DNA of 64,000 nt from Campylobacter concisus (GTDB lineage: Bacteria; Campylobacterota; Campylobacteria; Campylobacterales; Campylobacteraceae), in the NCBI RefSeq assembly GCF_003048675.2, contig NZ_CP060707.1:1054001-1118000 (forward strand), given 5' to 3'. Positions within the stretch are counted from its first letter, which is position 1; each line of letters starts with the position of its first letter. The position numbers were made by a program, and so were the translations under genes. The notes beneath the pieces were generated by a model. It had not been told where the DNA came from. It was given only the letters and a program-made list of their open reading frames with translations, and did not search any database. This document shows positions 41,566-49,454 of this stretch, one piece after another.

Positions 41566-42048
41566 ATGATACATAAAACCAACGCCGCCAGGCTTTTAGA
41601 CAAGCTAAAAATAGAGTATGATATACTTGAATACGAAGTCAATCTAAACGATCTTTCAGCCGTTCACGTAGCAGCTAGCACTAAGCAAGATATAAAGCAA
41701 ATTTATAAGACGATCGTCTGTCAGTGCGAGCCTAAAAATTTTGTCGTTGCTTGCTTGCAAGGCGATCTGGAGCTTGATCTAAAAGCACTTGCTTATGCGT
41801 GCGGTGCCAAACGCTGCGAGCTTATAAATTTAAAAGACCTAGAGAAGATCACCGGCTACATCAGAGGCGGCTGCTCGCCACTTGCTATGAAAAAGCACTT
41901 TGCGACCTTCATCGATGAGAGAGCAAAAGAGCAAGAGTACGTGCTAGTAAGCGCTGGAGTAAGAGGCAAGCAGATAAAGATAGCTCCAAATGACCTTTTG
42001 AAGGCTTGCGAAGCGGGTTACGCTGATATCGCCAGGCTAGCTCTTTAA
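41566..42048 (+). CDS. YbaK/EbsC-type Cys-tRNA(Pro) deacylase
   Basis: A 160-residue trans-editing protein that removes cysteine mischarged onto tRNA-Pro. Visible family features: an N-terminal TNAARLLDKLKIEYDILEYE, the conserved lysine in IYKTIVCQ, and GYIRGGCSPLAMKKHFATFI. The ATG follows AAAAATGAGAAAAG. It runs 12 bases tail-to-tail into the methyltransferase gene. Confidence 0.85.
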   Translation: MIHKTNAARLLDKLKIEYDILEYEVNLNDLSAVHVAASTKQDIKQIYKTIVCQCEPKNFVVACLQGDLELDLKALAYACGAKRCELINLKDLEKITGYIRGGCSPLAMKKHFATFIDERAKEQEYVLVSAGVRGKQIKIAPNDLLKACEAGYADIARLAL

Positions 42049-43023
42049 AAACTCTATAAATTTAAACTTCTCGCCTAAAAACTCGGGCGAGAGTAGAAAT
42101 TTTGCCTGTTTTGCGGCGTTTTCGTAGGCTTGCTTGCTGCCTTTTTCAAGCACCAAAGATAAAATTTCATCCACGCCAAAGTCGCAAACCAAAGCATCAT
42201 TTTGTTTTTTAAATTTAAGCATCAAAAAGCCAGCCAGAGAGAAAGCCTCTTTTACCTGCTTAAAACAAAGGCTATAAGTTAGATCTGAGCTTTTAAAATA
42301 TGGCGCAAGGTTTGAAATTTCAAACAAAGAAAAAACTTGATGATCCTTAAAAACTCTTAGGCTAAACTCATTTTTTGGTTCAAATTCGCCATAGTCAAAG
42401 CTTAAAAATCTCACCTTTTTTGCCGCATTTGCAAGCTGGAGCGCAAATTTAGCGTAGCTAGTTGATATCTCGCCCTTTTTTATGCCAAATTTCTTTGCAA
42501 GGGCTAGTAAATTTTGATCAGCTTTTTGCCAGTGAAATTTTAGATCGCTATCCACAAAAAGCATATTATCTGCGTCTATCACCTCACAGCTAAATGCGTC
42601 AAGTAGCTCATTTGAGATGACAAAAATTTCATCAAACGAGCACTCGCCCAAATTTTCATAGTGCCCTACTCTAACCTCGTCACCAAAGCGATTTTTAAAT
42701 GTCTCAAGCTGTTTTTTGCGTAAAATTTCATGAGGTTCTATGATAATAAGCTCTAAATTTGACAAAATTTCTGGCTCAAGTGTAAAGATGCCCTGTGCAA
42801 AATCAGCCAGCATATCGCCCGAGTTTGCGCCGATCTCCACGACCTTGCAAGAGCTAGAAATTTCGCCGTTTTTAAGTAGCTTTAAAAAGTAGTTTGCAAG
42901 GCAGGCACCAAAGAGGTAGCCAACACTTACATTTGTGTAAAAATCACCCTTTTTACCGATATCCACGCCAAATTTATAGTAGTTTTCATTGACCCAGATA
43001 TCAAAAAACTCGCTAAATTTCAT
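42037..43023 (-). CDS. MidA/NDUFAF7-family SAM-dependent methyltransferase
   Basis: A 328-residue class I methyltransferase-like protein. The SAM-binding loop VVEIGANSGDMLADF, the preceding GDFYTNVSVGYLFGACLA block and VISNELLDAFSCEV are hallmarks of the DUF185/MidA family. The mitochondrial relative methylates an arginine of complex I; the bacterial substrate is unproven. It overlaps the TRIC gene as ATGA. Confidence 0.8.
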   Translation of the reverse strand: MKFSEFFDIWVNENYYKFGVDIGKKGDFYTNVSVGYLFGACLANYFLKLLKNGEISSSCKVVEIGANSGDMLADFAQGIFTLEPEILSNLELIIIEPHEILRKKQLETFKNRFGDEVRVGHYENLGECSFDEIFVISNELLDAFSCEVIDADNMLFVDSDLKFHWQKADQNLLALAKKFGIKKGEISTSYAKFALQLANAAKKVRFLSFDYGEFEPKNEFSLRVFKDHQVFSLFEISNLAPYFKSSDLTYSLCFKQVKEAFSLAGFLMLKFKKQNDALVCDFGVDEILSLVLEKGSKQAYENAAKQAKFLLSPEFLGEKFKFIEFLKS

Positions 43024-43628
43024 AGGTCAGGCAGCTTCCAGCCTCTATAAAATGCAAACATCCTGACCGTTATGCCAGCAGCAAGCAAGAGCATGGTAAA
43101 AAATATGTTGGTAAGGCCTAGATGATATAGGATAAAGTAGGCAAGCCCCACGCCAAGGCTTATCGTGCCGTAAAGTCCGGTGCGCAAAAACCATGGGACT
43201 TCATTTAGCAAGATATCTCTTAAGATACCACCACCAACGCCGTTAAAAAAGGCGATCATCATGACGCCAAAGATGTTGTAGCTATACTCAATGGCAACCA
43301 TCGCTCCAACGATAGAAAAGCAGATAACATCGATCGCATCGGCAAAGATAAAGACAAATTTCTTCTCCAAACCATCTCTTTTTATATGCAAATTTGTGAT
43401 CCTGGATGCGACAAGCATAAAGATGACGACGCTTACTGGCATGTAGTGAGTAAATGAATAAACCGCCCTGCCAACAAGCATATCACGCACGATACCGCCT
43501 CCAAGTGCAGTTAAAAATGCAGACAAAAAGACGCCCAGCCAGTCACACTCTCTTTTTACTGCAAACAAAAAGCCACTAAGCGCAGCTGATGCGATACCGA
43601 CGTATTCGACAAAAAGTATTAAGCTCAT
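43020..43628 (-). CDS. TRIC/YadS-family (UPF0126) membrane channel
   Basis: A 202-residue protein with about seven hydrophobic helices in two similar halves. Each half has the glycine-rich motif: LTALGGGIVRDMLVG and FNGVGGGILRDILLNEVPWFL. Bacterial relatives are trimeric potassium-permeable channels. The ATG precedes a divergent SYLF gene. Confidence 0.85.
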   Translation of the reverse strand: MSLILFVEYVGIASAALSGFLFAVKRECDWLGVFLSAFLTALGGGIVRDMLVGRAVYSFTHYMPVSVVIFMLVASRITNLHIKRDGLEKKFVFIFADAIDVICFSIVGAMVAIEYSYNIFGVMMIAFFNGVGGGILRDILLNEVPWFLRTGLYGTISLGVGLAYFILYHLGLTNIFFTMLLLAAGITVRMFAFYRGWKLPDL

Positions 43629-43712
43629 ATTTTTTCCTTAAAAATGGGCATTTTATAATGAAATCTCATAAAATTTCATTAATAAATTTTTAAATAATAG
43701 TTTATTTTAGGC

Positions 43713-43718
43713 TATAAT
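43713..43718 (+). promoter_or_regulatory. Sigma-70 minus-10 box for the second SYLF gene
   Basis: GCTATAATAAC lies 27 bases upstream of the ATG, after a T/A-rich stretch typical of Campylobacter promoters. Confidence 0.55.
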
Positions 43719-43745
43719 AACAAAAATTTTAAATAAGGAAATTTG

Positions 43746-44411
43746 ATGAAAAAAATTCTAACTTTGCTCTTTTTGATCGGCTCATTTTTTGCGTTAAATT
43801 TAAACGCTGACGTGATCCAAAATCAAAAACTAAAAAACGCGATAAACATTTTAAACGCTTTTGGCACTAGAAATTTAAAACCAAATACCAAATTTACAGG
43901 CATCAAAGCCATCGCTATCATCCCAGACGTAACAAAAGCAGGCGCGATCATCACTGGCTCAAAAGGCAAAGGCGTATTTATCGCTAAAAACGACGATGGC
44001 GAGTGGTCAAGCCCGTTTTTTGTAAATTACACATCTGGCAGCATCGGACTTCAGCTAGGATATAGCTCAGCTGATATGATCATCTTGTTTAAAAACTCAG
44101 AAGCCTACGCAAGCTTATTTAACGCAAAAGATACGATCAGTCTAAAAGCAGAAGCGACTGGCGGCGTTGGTAACGAAGTGGCGATAGCTAGCGATTTGCC
44201 TGAAATTTCAGCATTTGTCGTGGAGCGTGGCAAGACTAGTGGAGCTTTTGTTGGCGTTAGCTTAGACGTGGCAAGACTTAAGATAAACGCGCAAGATACA
44301 AACGACTACTACGATAGAATTTATGAATTCGAAGATATCTACAACAACAGCCCAAAAGCTAGCAAATACACAATCAAATTTAAAGAGATAATCTCAAAAT
44401 ACTTCTTATAA
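43746..44411 (+). CDS. Second exported SYLF-domain protein
   Basis: A 221-residue protein: a signal peptide (MKKILTLLFLIGSFFALNLNA), then a SYLF domain with IAIIPDVTKAGAIITGSKG, SGSIGLQLGYSSADMIILF and SGAFVGVSLDVA. The ATG at 43746 was preferred to a TTG one codon earlier for its AAGGA spacing. A C-terminal helical tail (YEFEDIYNNSPKASKYTIKF) is absent from the SYLF protein at 31644-32240. It is a single-gene unit ending at a strong terminator. Confidence 0.85.
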   Translation: MKKILTLLFLIGSFFALNLNADVIQNQKLKNAINILNAFGTRNLKPNTKFTGIKAIAIIPDVTKAGAIITGSKGKGVFIAKNDDGEWSSPFFVNYTSGSIGLQLGYSSADMIILFKNSEAYASLFNAKDTISLKAEATGGVGNEVAIASDLPEISAFVVERGKTSGAFVGVSLDVARLKINAQDTNDYYDRIYEFEDIYNNSPKASKYTIKFKEIISKYFL

Positions 44412-44422
44412 AAACCTCACAT

Positions 44423-44455
44423 CTTGGCTCTTTTAAAAGAGTCAAGCTCTTTTTT
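44423..44455 (+). terminator. Intrinsic terminator after the SYLF gene
   Basis: CTTGGCTCTTTT and AAAAGAGTCAAG make a 12-pair stem (one G-U), followed by CTCTTTTTT. The call is strong for the plus strand. Confidence 0.75.
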
Positions 44456-44518
44456 AGCATTTTAAAGATTTTTGAAATTTAGTTTATAAATTAGCAAGAT
44501 TATGGCTTAGCCTTTTTG

Positions 44519-44728
44519 CTAAACCATAAATAGTGATACAAAGCGTTTTTTAGGGATCGGAGAAAATTGAGTCATATATTCAAACGCCTCTTCGTAGTCG
44601 CCGTCAGTGTATTGCGCGACTTGCTCGATAAGCTCGTAAAGCTCTTCGTCATCCATCGAGTCAAAGCTGCCTCTATTTTCCAAAACCTCTAACAAAACGG
44701 CGTCTAATTCTAGCTCGTCGTAAGTCAT
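44519..44728 (-). CDS. Small acidic conserved-type protein
   Basis: A 69-residue strongly acidic protein starting MTYDELELDAVLLEVLENRG, with helices DDEELYELIEQVAQ and YEEAFEYMTQF. The ATG at 44728 is fixed by AAGGAACGAA; longer in-frame starts lack a ribosome site. No known domain is recognised. It is divergent from the Fur-family gene, with 150 bases between. Confidence 0.65.
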   Translation of the reverse strand: MTYDELELDAVLLEVLENRGSFDSMDDEELYELIEQVAQYTDGDYEEAFEYMTQFSPIPKKRFVSLFMV

Positions 44729-44850
44729 TTCGTTCCTTAATTCTGATTTAAAAAATGCGAAACTATACCAAAAGAAGCTTATAAAATACTTTACTTTAAA
44801 TTCGTAAGAAATTTTATGCATTTTTTAGTAGCAAAGTTGTAAAATCTTTA

Positions 44851-44870
44851 CTTTCATTATCAATTTGATA
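44851..44870 (+). promoter_or_regulatory. Candidate operator upstream of the Fur-family gene
   Basis: CTTTCATTATCAA (44851-44863) recurs as an exact reverse complement at 45348-45360. It overlaps a perfect odd palindrome TATCAA-T-TTGATA (44858-44870), directly downstream of TAAAAT (44840-44845) and ending nine bases before the GTG. A position over the likely transcription start suits autorepression. Confidence 0.5.
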
Positions 44871-44878
44871 GGGATTTT

Positions 44879-45325
44879 GTGGAAGACTTTGAACTATTTT
44901 ACAAGCATTTTAACGAGTTTTTAAAAGCTTTTGGTCAAAAAGGCTCTGAGATAAAAGAGCAAATTTTGCGTGTGCTTTTTGTTAGCAAGTCGCATCTAAA
45001 TGCTCAAGAAATTTGCCAAAAAATTTATGAAACTTACAAAAATGAAATTTCAATGACTTCGATATATACCTTTTTAAATTTCCTTGAAGAGCACCATTTG
45101 GCAAATAGTTTTGAGCAAAATGGTGTTAAAAATTATGAGCTAAATTTAAAATCCTCTCACGATCACTTGATATGTGAAATTTGCGGCAAAGTGATTGATT
45201 TTGAAGATGAGATGATAGAGCAAAGACAAGATCAAATTTGTAATCAAAGATCATTTAGTGCAGAGTCTCATAAGATGATACTTTATGGAATTTGCAGTGA
45301 TTGCCAAGCAAAAAATGGGATTTAA
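44879..45325 (+). CDS. Fur-family metalloregulator
   Basis: A 148-residue Fur-superfamily repressor with an N-terminal winged helix (EIKEQILRVLFVSKSHLNAQ, TSIYTFLNFLEE) and a C-terminal dimerisation domain with HDHLICEICGK (His94, His96, Cys99, Cys102) and CSDC (139-142). The two CxxC pairs are the structural zinc site of Fur/PerR. The start is GTG. It stands just before the ATPase/ferritin-like operon, and a shared 13-base sequence occurs in both upstream regions. Whether it senses iron, peroxide or another metal cannot be read. Confidence 0.8.
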   Translation: MEDFELFYKHFNEFLKAFGQKGSEIKEQILRVLFVSKSHLNAQEICQKIYETYKNEISMTSIYTFLNFLEEHHLANSFEQNGVKNYELNLKSSHDHLICEICGKVIDFEDEMIEQRQDQICNQRSFSAESHKMILYGICSDCQAKNGI

Positions 45326-45347
45326 ATTTATCATTTCATTTTACTTT

Positions 45348-45360
45348 TTGATAATGAAAG
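45348..45360 (+). promoter_or_regulatory. Second copy of the candidate operator, before the HMA2-ATPase operon
   Basis: TTGATAATGAAAG is the exact reverse complement of the sequence at 44851-44863. It lies about 36 bases upstream of a GATAAT minus-10 candidate (45397-45402) and 68 bases before the first gene of the operon. It suggests control by the adjacent Fur-family protein. Confidence 0.5.
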
Positions 45361-45427
45361 ACAAAAAAATTTCAGATTTGTTTAAGTTACAGATTAGATA
45401 ATACGCAGACAAAATAAAAGGATGAAA

Positions 45428-45751
45428 ATGGATATAAAAACACAAACTTTAGCACAAGTTGCAAGCTATTTTTCGATGATAGCTCACACAAATGGCAGAC
45501 TAAGAGTAAGGGTTAGCCCAAAGATCAAAGAGCTAAGCAGTAGCGTAAATTTAGCTAGTTTAGATGACATGATAGCTCAAATAAATGGCATAAAAAATGT
45601 TAAATTTAACAAGATAATCGGCTCTGTAACGATCGAATACGATCATGAAATTTTCCCTAAAAATCTCTGGGAGGATCTCTTAAAAGGGCAAAATTTAGAA
45701 GAAATTTCAGCTAAAGTAAATGAAGTAGCAAGAGAAGTAAAATATGCTTAA
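45428..45751 (+). CDS. HMA2-type small protein lacking metal-binding cysteines
   Basis: A 107-residue protein with a ferredoxin-like HMA2-type fold: HTNGRLRVRVSPKIKE, INGIKNVKFNKIIGSVTIEY. The CxxC loop of classical heavy-metal-associated domains is absent. The ATG at 45428 has AAAGGA at the right distance; one six bases earlier does not. It is first of a tightly packed operon and overlaps the next gene by eight bases. In fez clusters HMA-domain proteins accompany the P1B-6 ATPase; a docking role is inferred. Confidence 0.65.
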   Translation: MDIKTQTLAQVASYFSMIAHTNGRLRVRVSPKIKELSSSVNLASLDDMIAQINGIKNVKFNKIIGSVTIEYDHEIFPKNLWEDLLKGQNLEEISAKVNEVAREVKYA

Positions 45752-46394
45752 TGAGCTTTTAAACGCCTCTTATACGAGCGAAAAAAACGCACTTAGGTTA
45801 TATGAAAGCCTAGCTTCATTTGGCGAAGTATTTGATCAAATCGCAAGCGTGAGAAAAAATGCGATCGTTTTGATAGAGAAATTTGCAAGTGCGCATGAGT
45901 ATGAGCTTGTTTGCGAAAATGAAGCTATCTTTTTGCCAGCAAAAAATAAAGAAGATGCACTGATAGAGGCACTAAACTATGAAAATGAGCTAAACAAAAT
46001 GTATGAAAAATTTTGTGAAAGCTTAGATGACGAGGAGCTAAAAGATCTATTTTTTAGACTTTGGGCTACTTCAAATAACGAATATATCGCCTCTTTAAAG
46101 CACTGCTTAAAAGAAATTTATAGCGGATGTGAGGCAAAAAATGAGCTAAATTTAAATGAAATTTCACAAAATTTTGAGCAAAATGGCATAACAAACATTT
46201 TAGAAAGCTATCAAAATGACTTTAATGAGATAACTAAAAGCTTGCAAAATATCGCAAGTGGCAAGGCTGATAAAAGCGAGTTGGCAAAGATCACAAACAA
46301 CCCAAATTTCTCGTTTTTTAGCGGGCTTGCGCTTGGGGCATTAGGCATTTCAGTAGTTAGCAAAAATTTAAATAAGGATGAAGAAGATGAATAA
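45744..46394 (+). CDS. Ferritin-like protein with C-terminal membrane anchor
   Basis: A 216-residue mostly helical protein. The first two-thirds reads as a ferritin-like four-helix bundle with regularly spaced glutamates and histidines (TSEKNALRLYESLASFGEVF, YENELNKMYEKFCESLDDEE, WATSNNEYIASLKHCLKEIY). The end has a glycine-rich membrane span (FFSGLALGALGISVVS). A membrane-tied ferritin-like protein beside a P1B ATPase suggests iron or another metal as cargo. The assignment rests on pattern, not on a proven di-iron motif. Confidence 0.55.
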   Translation: MLNELLNASYTSEKNALRLYESLASFGEVFDQIASVRKNAIVLIEKFASAHEYELVCENEAIFLPAKNKEDALIEALNYENELNKMYEKFCESLDDEELKDLFFRLWATSNNEYIASLKHCLKEIYSGCEAKNELNLNEISQNFEQNGITNILESYQNDFNEITKSLQNIASGKADKSELAKITNNPNFSFFSGLALGALGISVVSKNLNKDEEDE

Positions 46395-46425
46395 TTTACA
46401 AAATCAAACAAAGAAAGGATTTAAA

Positions 46426-46737
46426 ATGGCATTACCATTTTTAGCAGGTTTAGCAGTAGGCGGTTTAGCAGTAGTTGCTTGGAGTAAAAGAGATAAGATC
46501 AAAGAGTGCGCAAAAGACGGCTTAGACAAAGGCAAAGAGGCTGCAAAAGATCTTTACAAAAAAGGCAAAAATGTCGCAAAAGATGCAAAAGACTTCATGG
46601 TTAAAGAAGAGAAAAAAGCAAAACGTGGCGTTAAAAAAGTAGAAAAAGAGGCTGAAAAAGTGGTTAAAAAAACAAGAAAACCACGCGCTAAAAAGCCAGC
46701 AGCTCCAAAAGCTATCACACCAAACGATATAGCTTAA
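46426..46737 (+). CDS. YtxH-like glycine-rich membrane protein with lysine-rich tail
   Basis: About 103 residues: an N-terminal membrane helix with a glycine zipper (LAGLAVGGLAVVAW), then a long lysine/alanine coiled tail (KDKIKECAKDGLDKGKEAAK-type repeats) ending KKTRKPRAKKPAAPK. The ATG at 46426 has the best ribosome site (AAAGGATTTAAA). Starts at 46378 or 46387 would add 13-16 residues and overlap the preceding gene. YtxH-like proteins are poorly understood. The basic tail could bind acidic lipid, nucleic acid or partner proteins. Confidence 0.6.
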   Translation: MALPFLAGLAVGGLAVVAWSKRDKIKECAKDGLDKGKEAAKDLYKKGKNVAKDAKDFMVKEEKKAKRGVKKVEKEAEKVVKKTRKPRAKKPAAPKAITPNDIA

Positions 46738-46746
46738 GGATAGAGA

Positions 46747-47061
46747 ATGCAAGAAAATAGTCTTTTTACACTTTCAAATACAAGACTTCCATTTGATCAC
46801 TTCATCAGTGGAGCCTTGATCGCTGGTATGGGTGCGGCTGCGCTTGGCTTTAGCGACTATCTAAATAACAGAGCAACTAAAAAAGACGTCGCTAAAAAGA
46901 TAGCAAAATACGCCGTAACTGGTGGTTTTGTAGGTGCTGTTGGCATTCACGCTTCAAATTTGATAGCACAAAAAAAATATCTAAACGCAGCGGCTTTCAC
47001 TGCAGCTGGCATCGGCGGTCTTTTGATAGCTGAAGAACTAATAAAATTGGAGAGTAAATAA
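46747..47061 (+). CDS. Small glycine-rich membrane protein
   Basis: 104 residues with three hydrophobic, glycine/alanine-rich segments (FISGALIAGMGAAALGFSDY, YAVTGGFVGAVGIHASNLIA, AAFTAAGIGGLLIAEEL). The ATG has an AAGGATAGAG site. The stop overlaps the next start as TAATG. Its repeated GxxxG spacing suggests helix packing or membrane shaping. No family is recognised. Confidence 0.6.
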   Translation: MQENSLFTLSNTRLPFDHFISGALIAGMGAAALGFSDYLNNRATKKDVAKKIAKYAVTGGFVGAVGIHASNLIAQKKYLNAAAFTAAGIGGLLIAEELIKLESK

Positions 47062-47381
47062 TGAATAACCCTTATATCAATGAAGAAAATGCAAACGAAA
47101 TAGCAGCAAATGACGCAGCAGCAACTCAGCCAAGTGCGGTTGATAATGCGATAAATAATGCAGCTCAAAATTTACCATTTGTACCTGAAAATTTTAACGC
47201 AGCTGGCTTTGTAAAAGGCCTACTTTTAGGCGGCATAGCAGCTTATGTGCTAACTAATCCAAAAGCACAAGAGTGCGTATTTAAAGCGATCATCAAAGGT
47301 GGCGAGCTAATAAACGCTGGCATAGAAGAACTAAAAGAGCGTTTTGAAGATGTCAAAGCAGAACTTGACTCACAAAAATAA
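47061..47381 (+). CDS. Small membrane protein with glycine-rich span
   Basis: 106 residues: an acidic, asparagine/alanine-rich N-terminus (ENANEIAANDAAATQPSAVD), one glycine-rich span (FVKGLLLGGIAAYVLTNPKA) and an amphipathic C-terminal helix (AGIEELKERFEDVKAEL). Similar in layout to YtxH-type proteins. It is coupled to the gene before it and overlaps the ATPase gene by 32 bases. The partner role is inferred from position. Confidence 0.6.
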   Translation: MNNPYINEENANEIAANDAAATQPSAVDNAINNAAQNLPFVPENFNAAGFVKGLLLGGIAAYVLTNPKAQECVFKAIIKGGELINAGIEELKERFEDVKAELDSQK

Positions 47382-49440
47382 GGTCACTCTAGCTCACAAG
47401 AGCAAAAATAGAGCGAGGTTTATTTGCGAGAGCCTAAACGCTAGAAGCGATGTCAGCGCCATCGAGGCTGCGATCTCAGAGCGAACCGATGCAAAAAGCG
47501 TGCGTGTAAATAAATACGCAAAAAGCATCGTTGTTGAGTTTGATAAGAGCTATGAGAAAATTTTAGATTTTATAAAAAGCTATGATTTTCCAACCAAGCC
47601 AAAAGATGAGAGCCTACCTAGCAAAGCAAATATCTACAAAGCTGCTGCTGCACTTGGTGTAACGCCATTTATGAGTAACAAAACTCTAAAATCAGCCGTA
47701 ACTCTTTACGCAACAGCTCCAAATTTAATAGAAGGCGCAAAAGAGCTAAGGTACGATGGCATCACCTCAAAAGTGCTTGAAGCAACTGCTATTGGCACAA
47801 GCCTTGCAATGGGCGATCATTTGGCGGCAAATAGCACAAATTTGATGATAAATATCGGCGAATACATGGAAGAAAGTGCTAGCCACAGAAGCGATGATCT
47901 CATCAAAGAGCTAGCCAAACCAAACATCGAAGAGGTCTGGGTCGAGCGAAATTTAAACGGTGAAAAGACGCTTGAAAAGGTAAAAACCGAAAATTTAAAA
48001 AAAGGCGACATCGTAGTAGTCGGAGCTGGCGAGACGATAGGCGTTGATGGCTACATCGTCGAGGGTAATGCTGATGTTAATCAAGTCTCAATGACTGGAG
48101 AAGCAGAACCCGTGGCAAAAGCTAGAGGCGACCGCGTCATAAGTGGCACTGTTGTAGATGAAGGCAGGATCAAAATTTGGGCTGAAAACGTAGGTAGCGA
48201 CACCGCAACCGCAAGGATCAAAGAGTACATCCAAACTTCACTTAATGAAAAATCAGCCATCGGCGTAAAAGCTCTAAAACTAGCTGATAAACTAGTGCCA
48301 GTCACACTCTCTCTTGCTGGGCTTTCGTATGTTATAAATAAAAATATGAACAGCGTTGCAAGCGTGCTTCAGGCTGATTACTCTTGCGCACTTAAACTTG
48401 CTACGCCAGTTGCGTTTAAGTCAAGCATCTCAAAAGCCGGCAGAAACGGCATCCTCATAAAAGGCGCAAAGGCGATCGAGGCTCTAAGCTCGGTTGATAC
48501 ATTTGTTTTTGACAAAACTGGCACTCTAACTCACGGACGCCTAAGCGTGGTTGAAATTTACTCTTTTAAAGATGGATTTTCAGAGGCTGATATCTTAAAT
48601 TTAACCGCAAGTGCTGAGGAGCACTACTTCCACCCAGTAGCTGAAGCGATAGTTGAGGCTGCAAACAAGCGTGGATTTAGCCATATCCACCACGACGAGG
48701 TCGAATTTATTGTAGCTCACGGCGTAAAAACTGCGATGCACGGCAAAGAGGTGGTCATCGGCAGTAGGCACTTTTTAGAAGATGATGAGATGATAAGCTT
48801 TAAAGCTCACGAAACGCTTATAAATAAGGCTTTGCAAAGCGGACTAACCCTGCTTTACGTAGGATACGACAAAGAGCTTGTTGGTGTGATCGCTATGAAA
48901 GATGATATGAGAGCAAATGCTAAAGATATGGTGGCAAAACTACGAAATCTTGGCGTAAAAGAGATAGTTATGCTAAGTGGCGACATAAAGAGCAAAGCTG
49001 AAGAGGTAGCGCGCGAGCTTGGGCTTGATAGGGTCTATGCTGAGTGCTTGCCAACGGACAAAGCAGCGATCATAGAAGAGCTAAAGAGTGAGGGCAAAAA
49101 GGTCGCCTTTGTCGGAGATGGCATAAATGACGCGCCAAGCCTAACAAAAGCAAATGTTGGCATAAGCATGCACAAAGGTGCTGATATCGCTAAAGCAACG
49201 GCTGATATAAGCCTTTTAAAAGATGACATCATGAGCGTAGCACTTGCAAAAGAGCTTGCTAATAAAACTATGAAGTTAATTAGCTCAAATTTCCGCTCAA
49301 CCGTTGGCGTAAATACAGCCATACTAAGTGCCGCAACGCTTGGCATGCTAAATCCAATAGCAACTGCCATGCTTCACAATGGCACGACGATCTGGCTTCT
49401 GCTCAACTCAATGAAGGGCGTGAAGATCAAGTCAAAATAA
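47350..49440 (+). CDS. P1B-type ATPase with YSC in place of CPC (P1B-6/FezB-like)
   Basis: A 696-residue P-type ATPase starting at ATG 47350. Domains in order: an HMA2-like N-terminus without CxxC (residues 5-75), membrane helices, actuator with TGEAEP near 249-254, the transmembrane metal motif ADYSCALKLATP with YSC at 344-346 where metal pumps have CPC, phosphorylation site DKTGTLT (Asp388), and GDGINDAPSL. The DYSCALKL variant is, as I recall, typical of the P1B-6 group that includes ferrosome FezB. The substrate is therefore likely iron, but this is inference. Canonical copper, zinc or cobalt export is unlikely. Confidence 0.75.
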   Translation: MSKQNLTHKNKVTLAHKSKNRARFICESLNARSDVSAIEAAISERTDAKSVRVNKYAKSIVVEFDKSYEKILDFIKSYDFPTKPKDESLPSKANIYKAAAALGVTPFMSNKTLKSAVTLYATAPNLIEGAKELRYDGITSKVLEATAIGTSLAMGDHLAANSTNLMINIGEYMEESASHRSDDLIKELAKPNIEEVWVERNLNGEKTLEKVKTENLKKGDIVVVGAGETIGVDGYIVEGNADVNQVSMTGEAEPVAKARGDRVISGTVVDEGRIKIWAENVGSDTATARIKEYIQTSLNEKSAIGVKALKLADKLVPVTLSLAGLSYVINKNMNSVASVLQADYSCALKLATPVAFKSSISKAGRNGILIKGAKAIEALSSVDTFVFDKTGTLTHGRLSVVEIYSFKDGFSEADILNLTASAEEHYFHPVAEAIVEAANKRGFSHIHHDEVEFIVAHGVKTAMHGKEVVIGSRHFLEDDEMISFKAHETLINKALQSGLTLLYVGYDKELVGVIAMKDDMRANAKDMVAKLRNLGVKEIVMLSGDIKSKAEEVARELGLDRVYAECLPTDKAAIIEELKSEGKKVAFVGDGINDAPSLTKANVGISMHKGADIAKATADISLLKDDIMSVALAKELANKTMKLISSNFRSTVGVNTAILSAATLGMLNPIATAMLHNGTTIWLLLNSMKGVKIKSK

Positions 49441-49454
49441 ATTTGAAAGGATAG

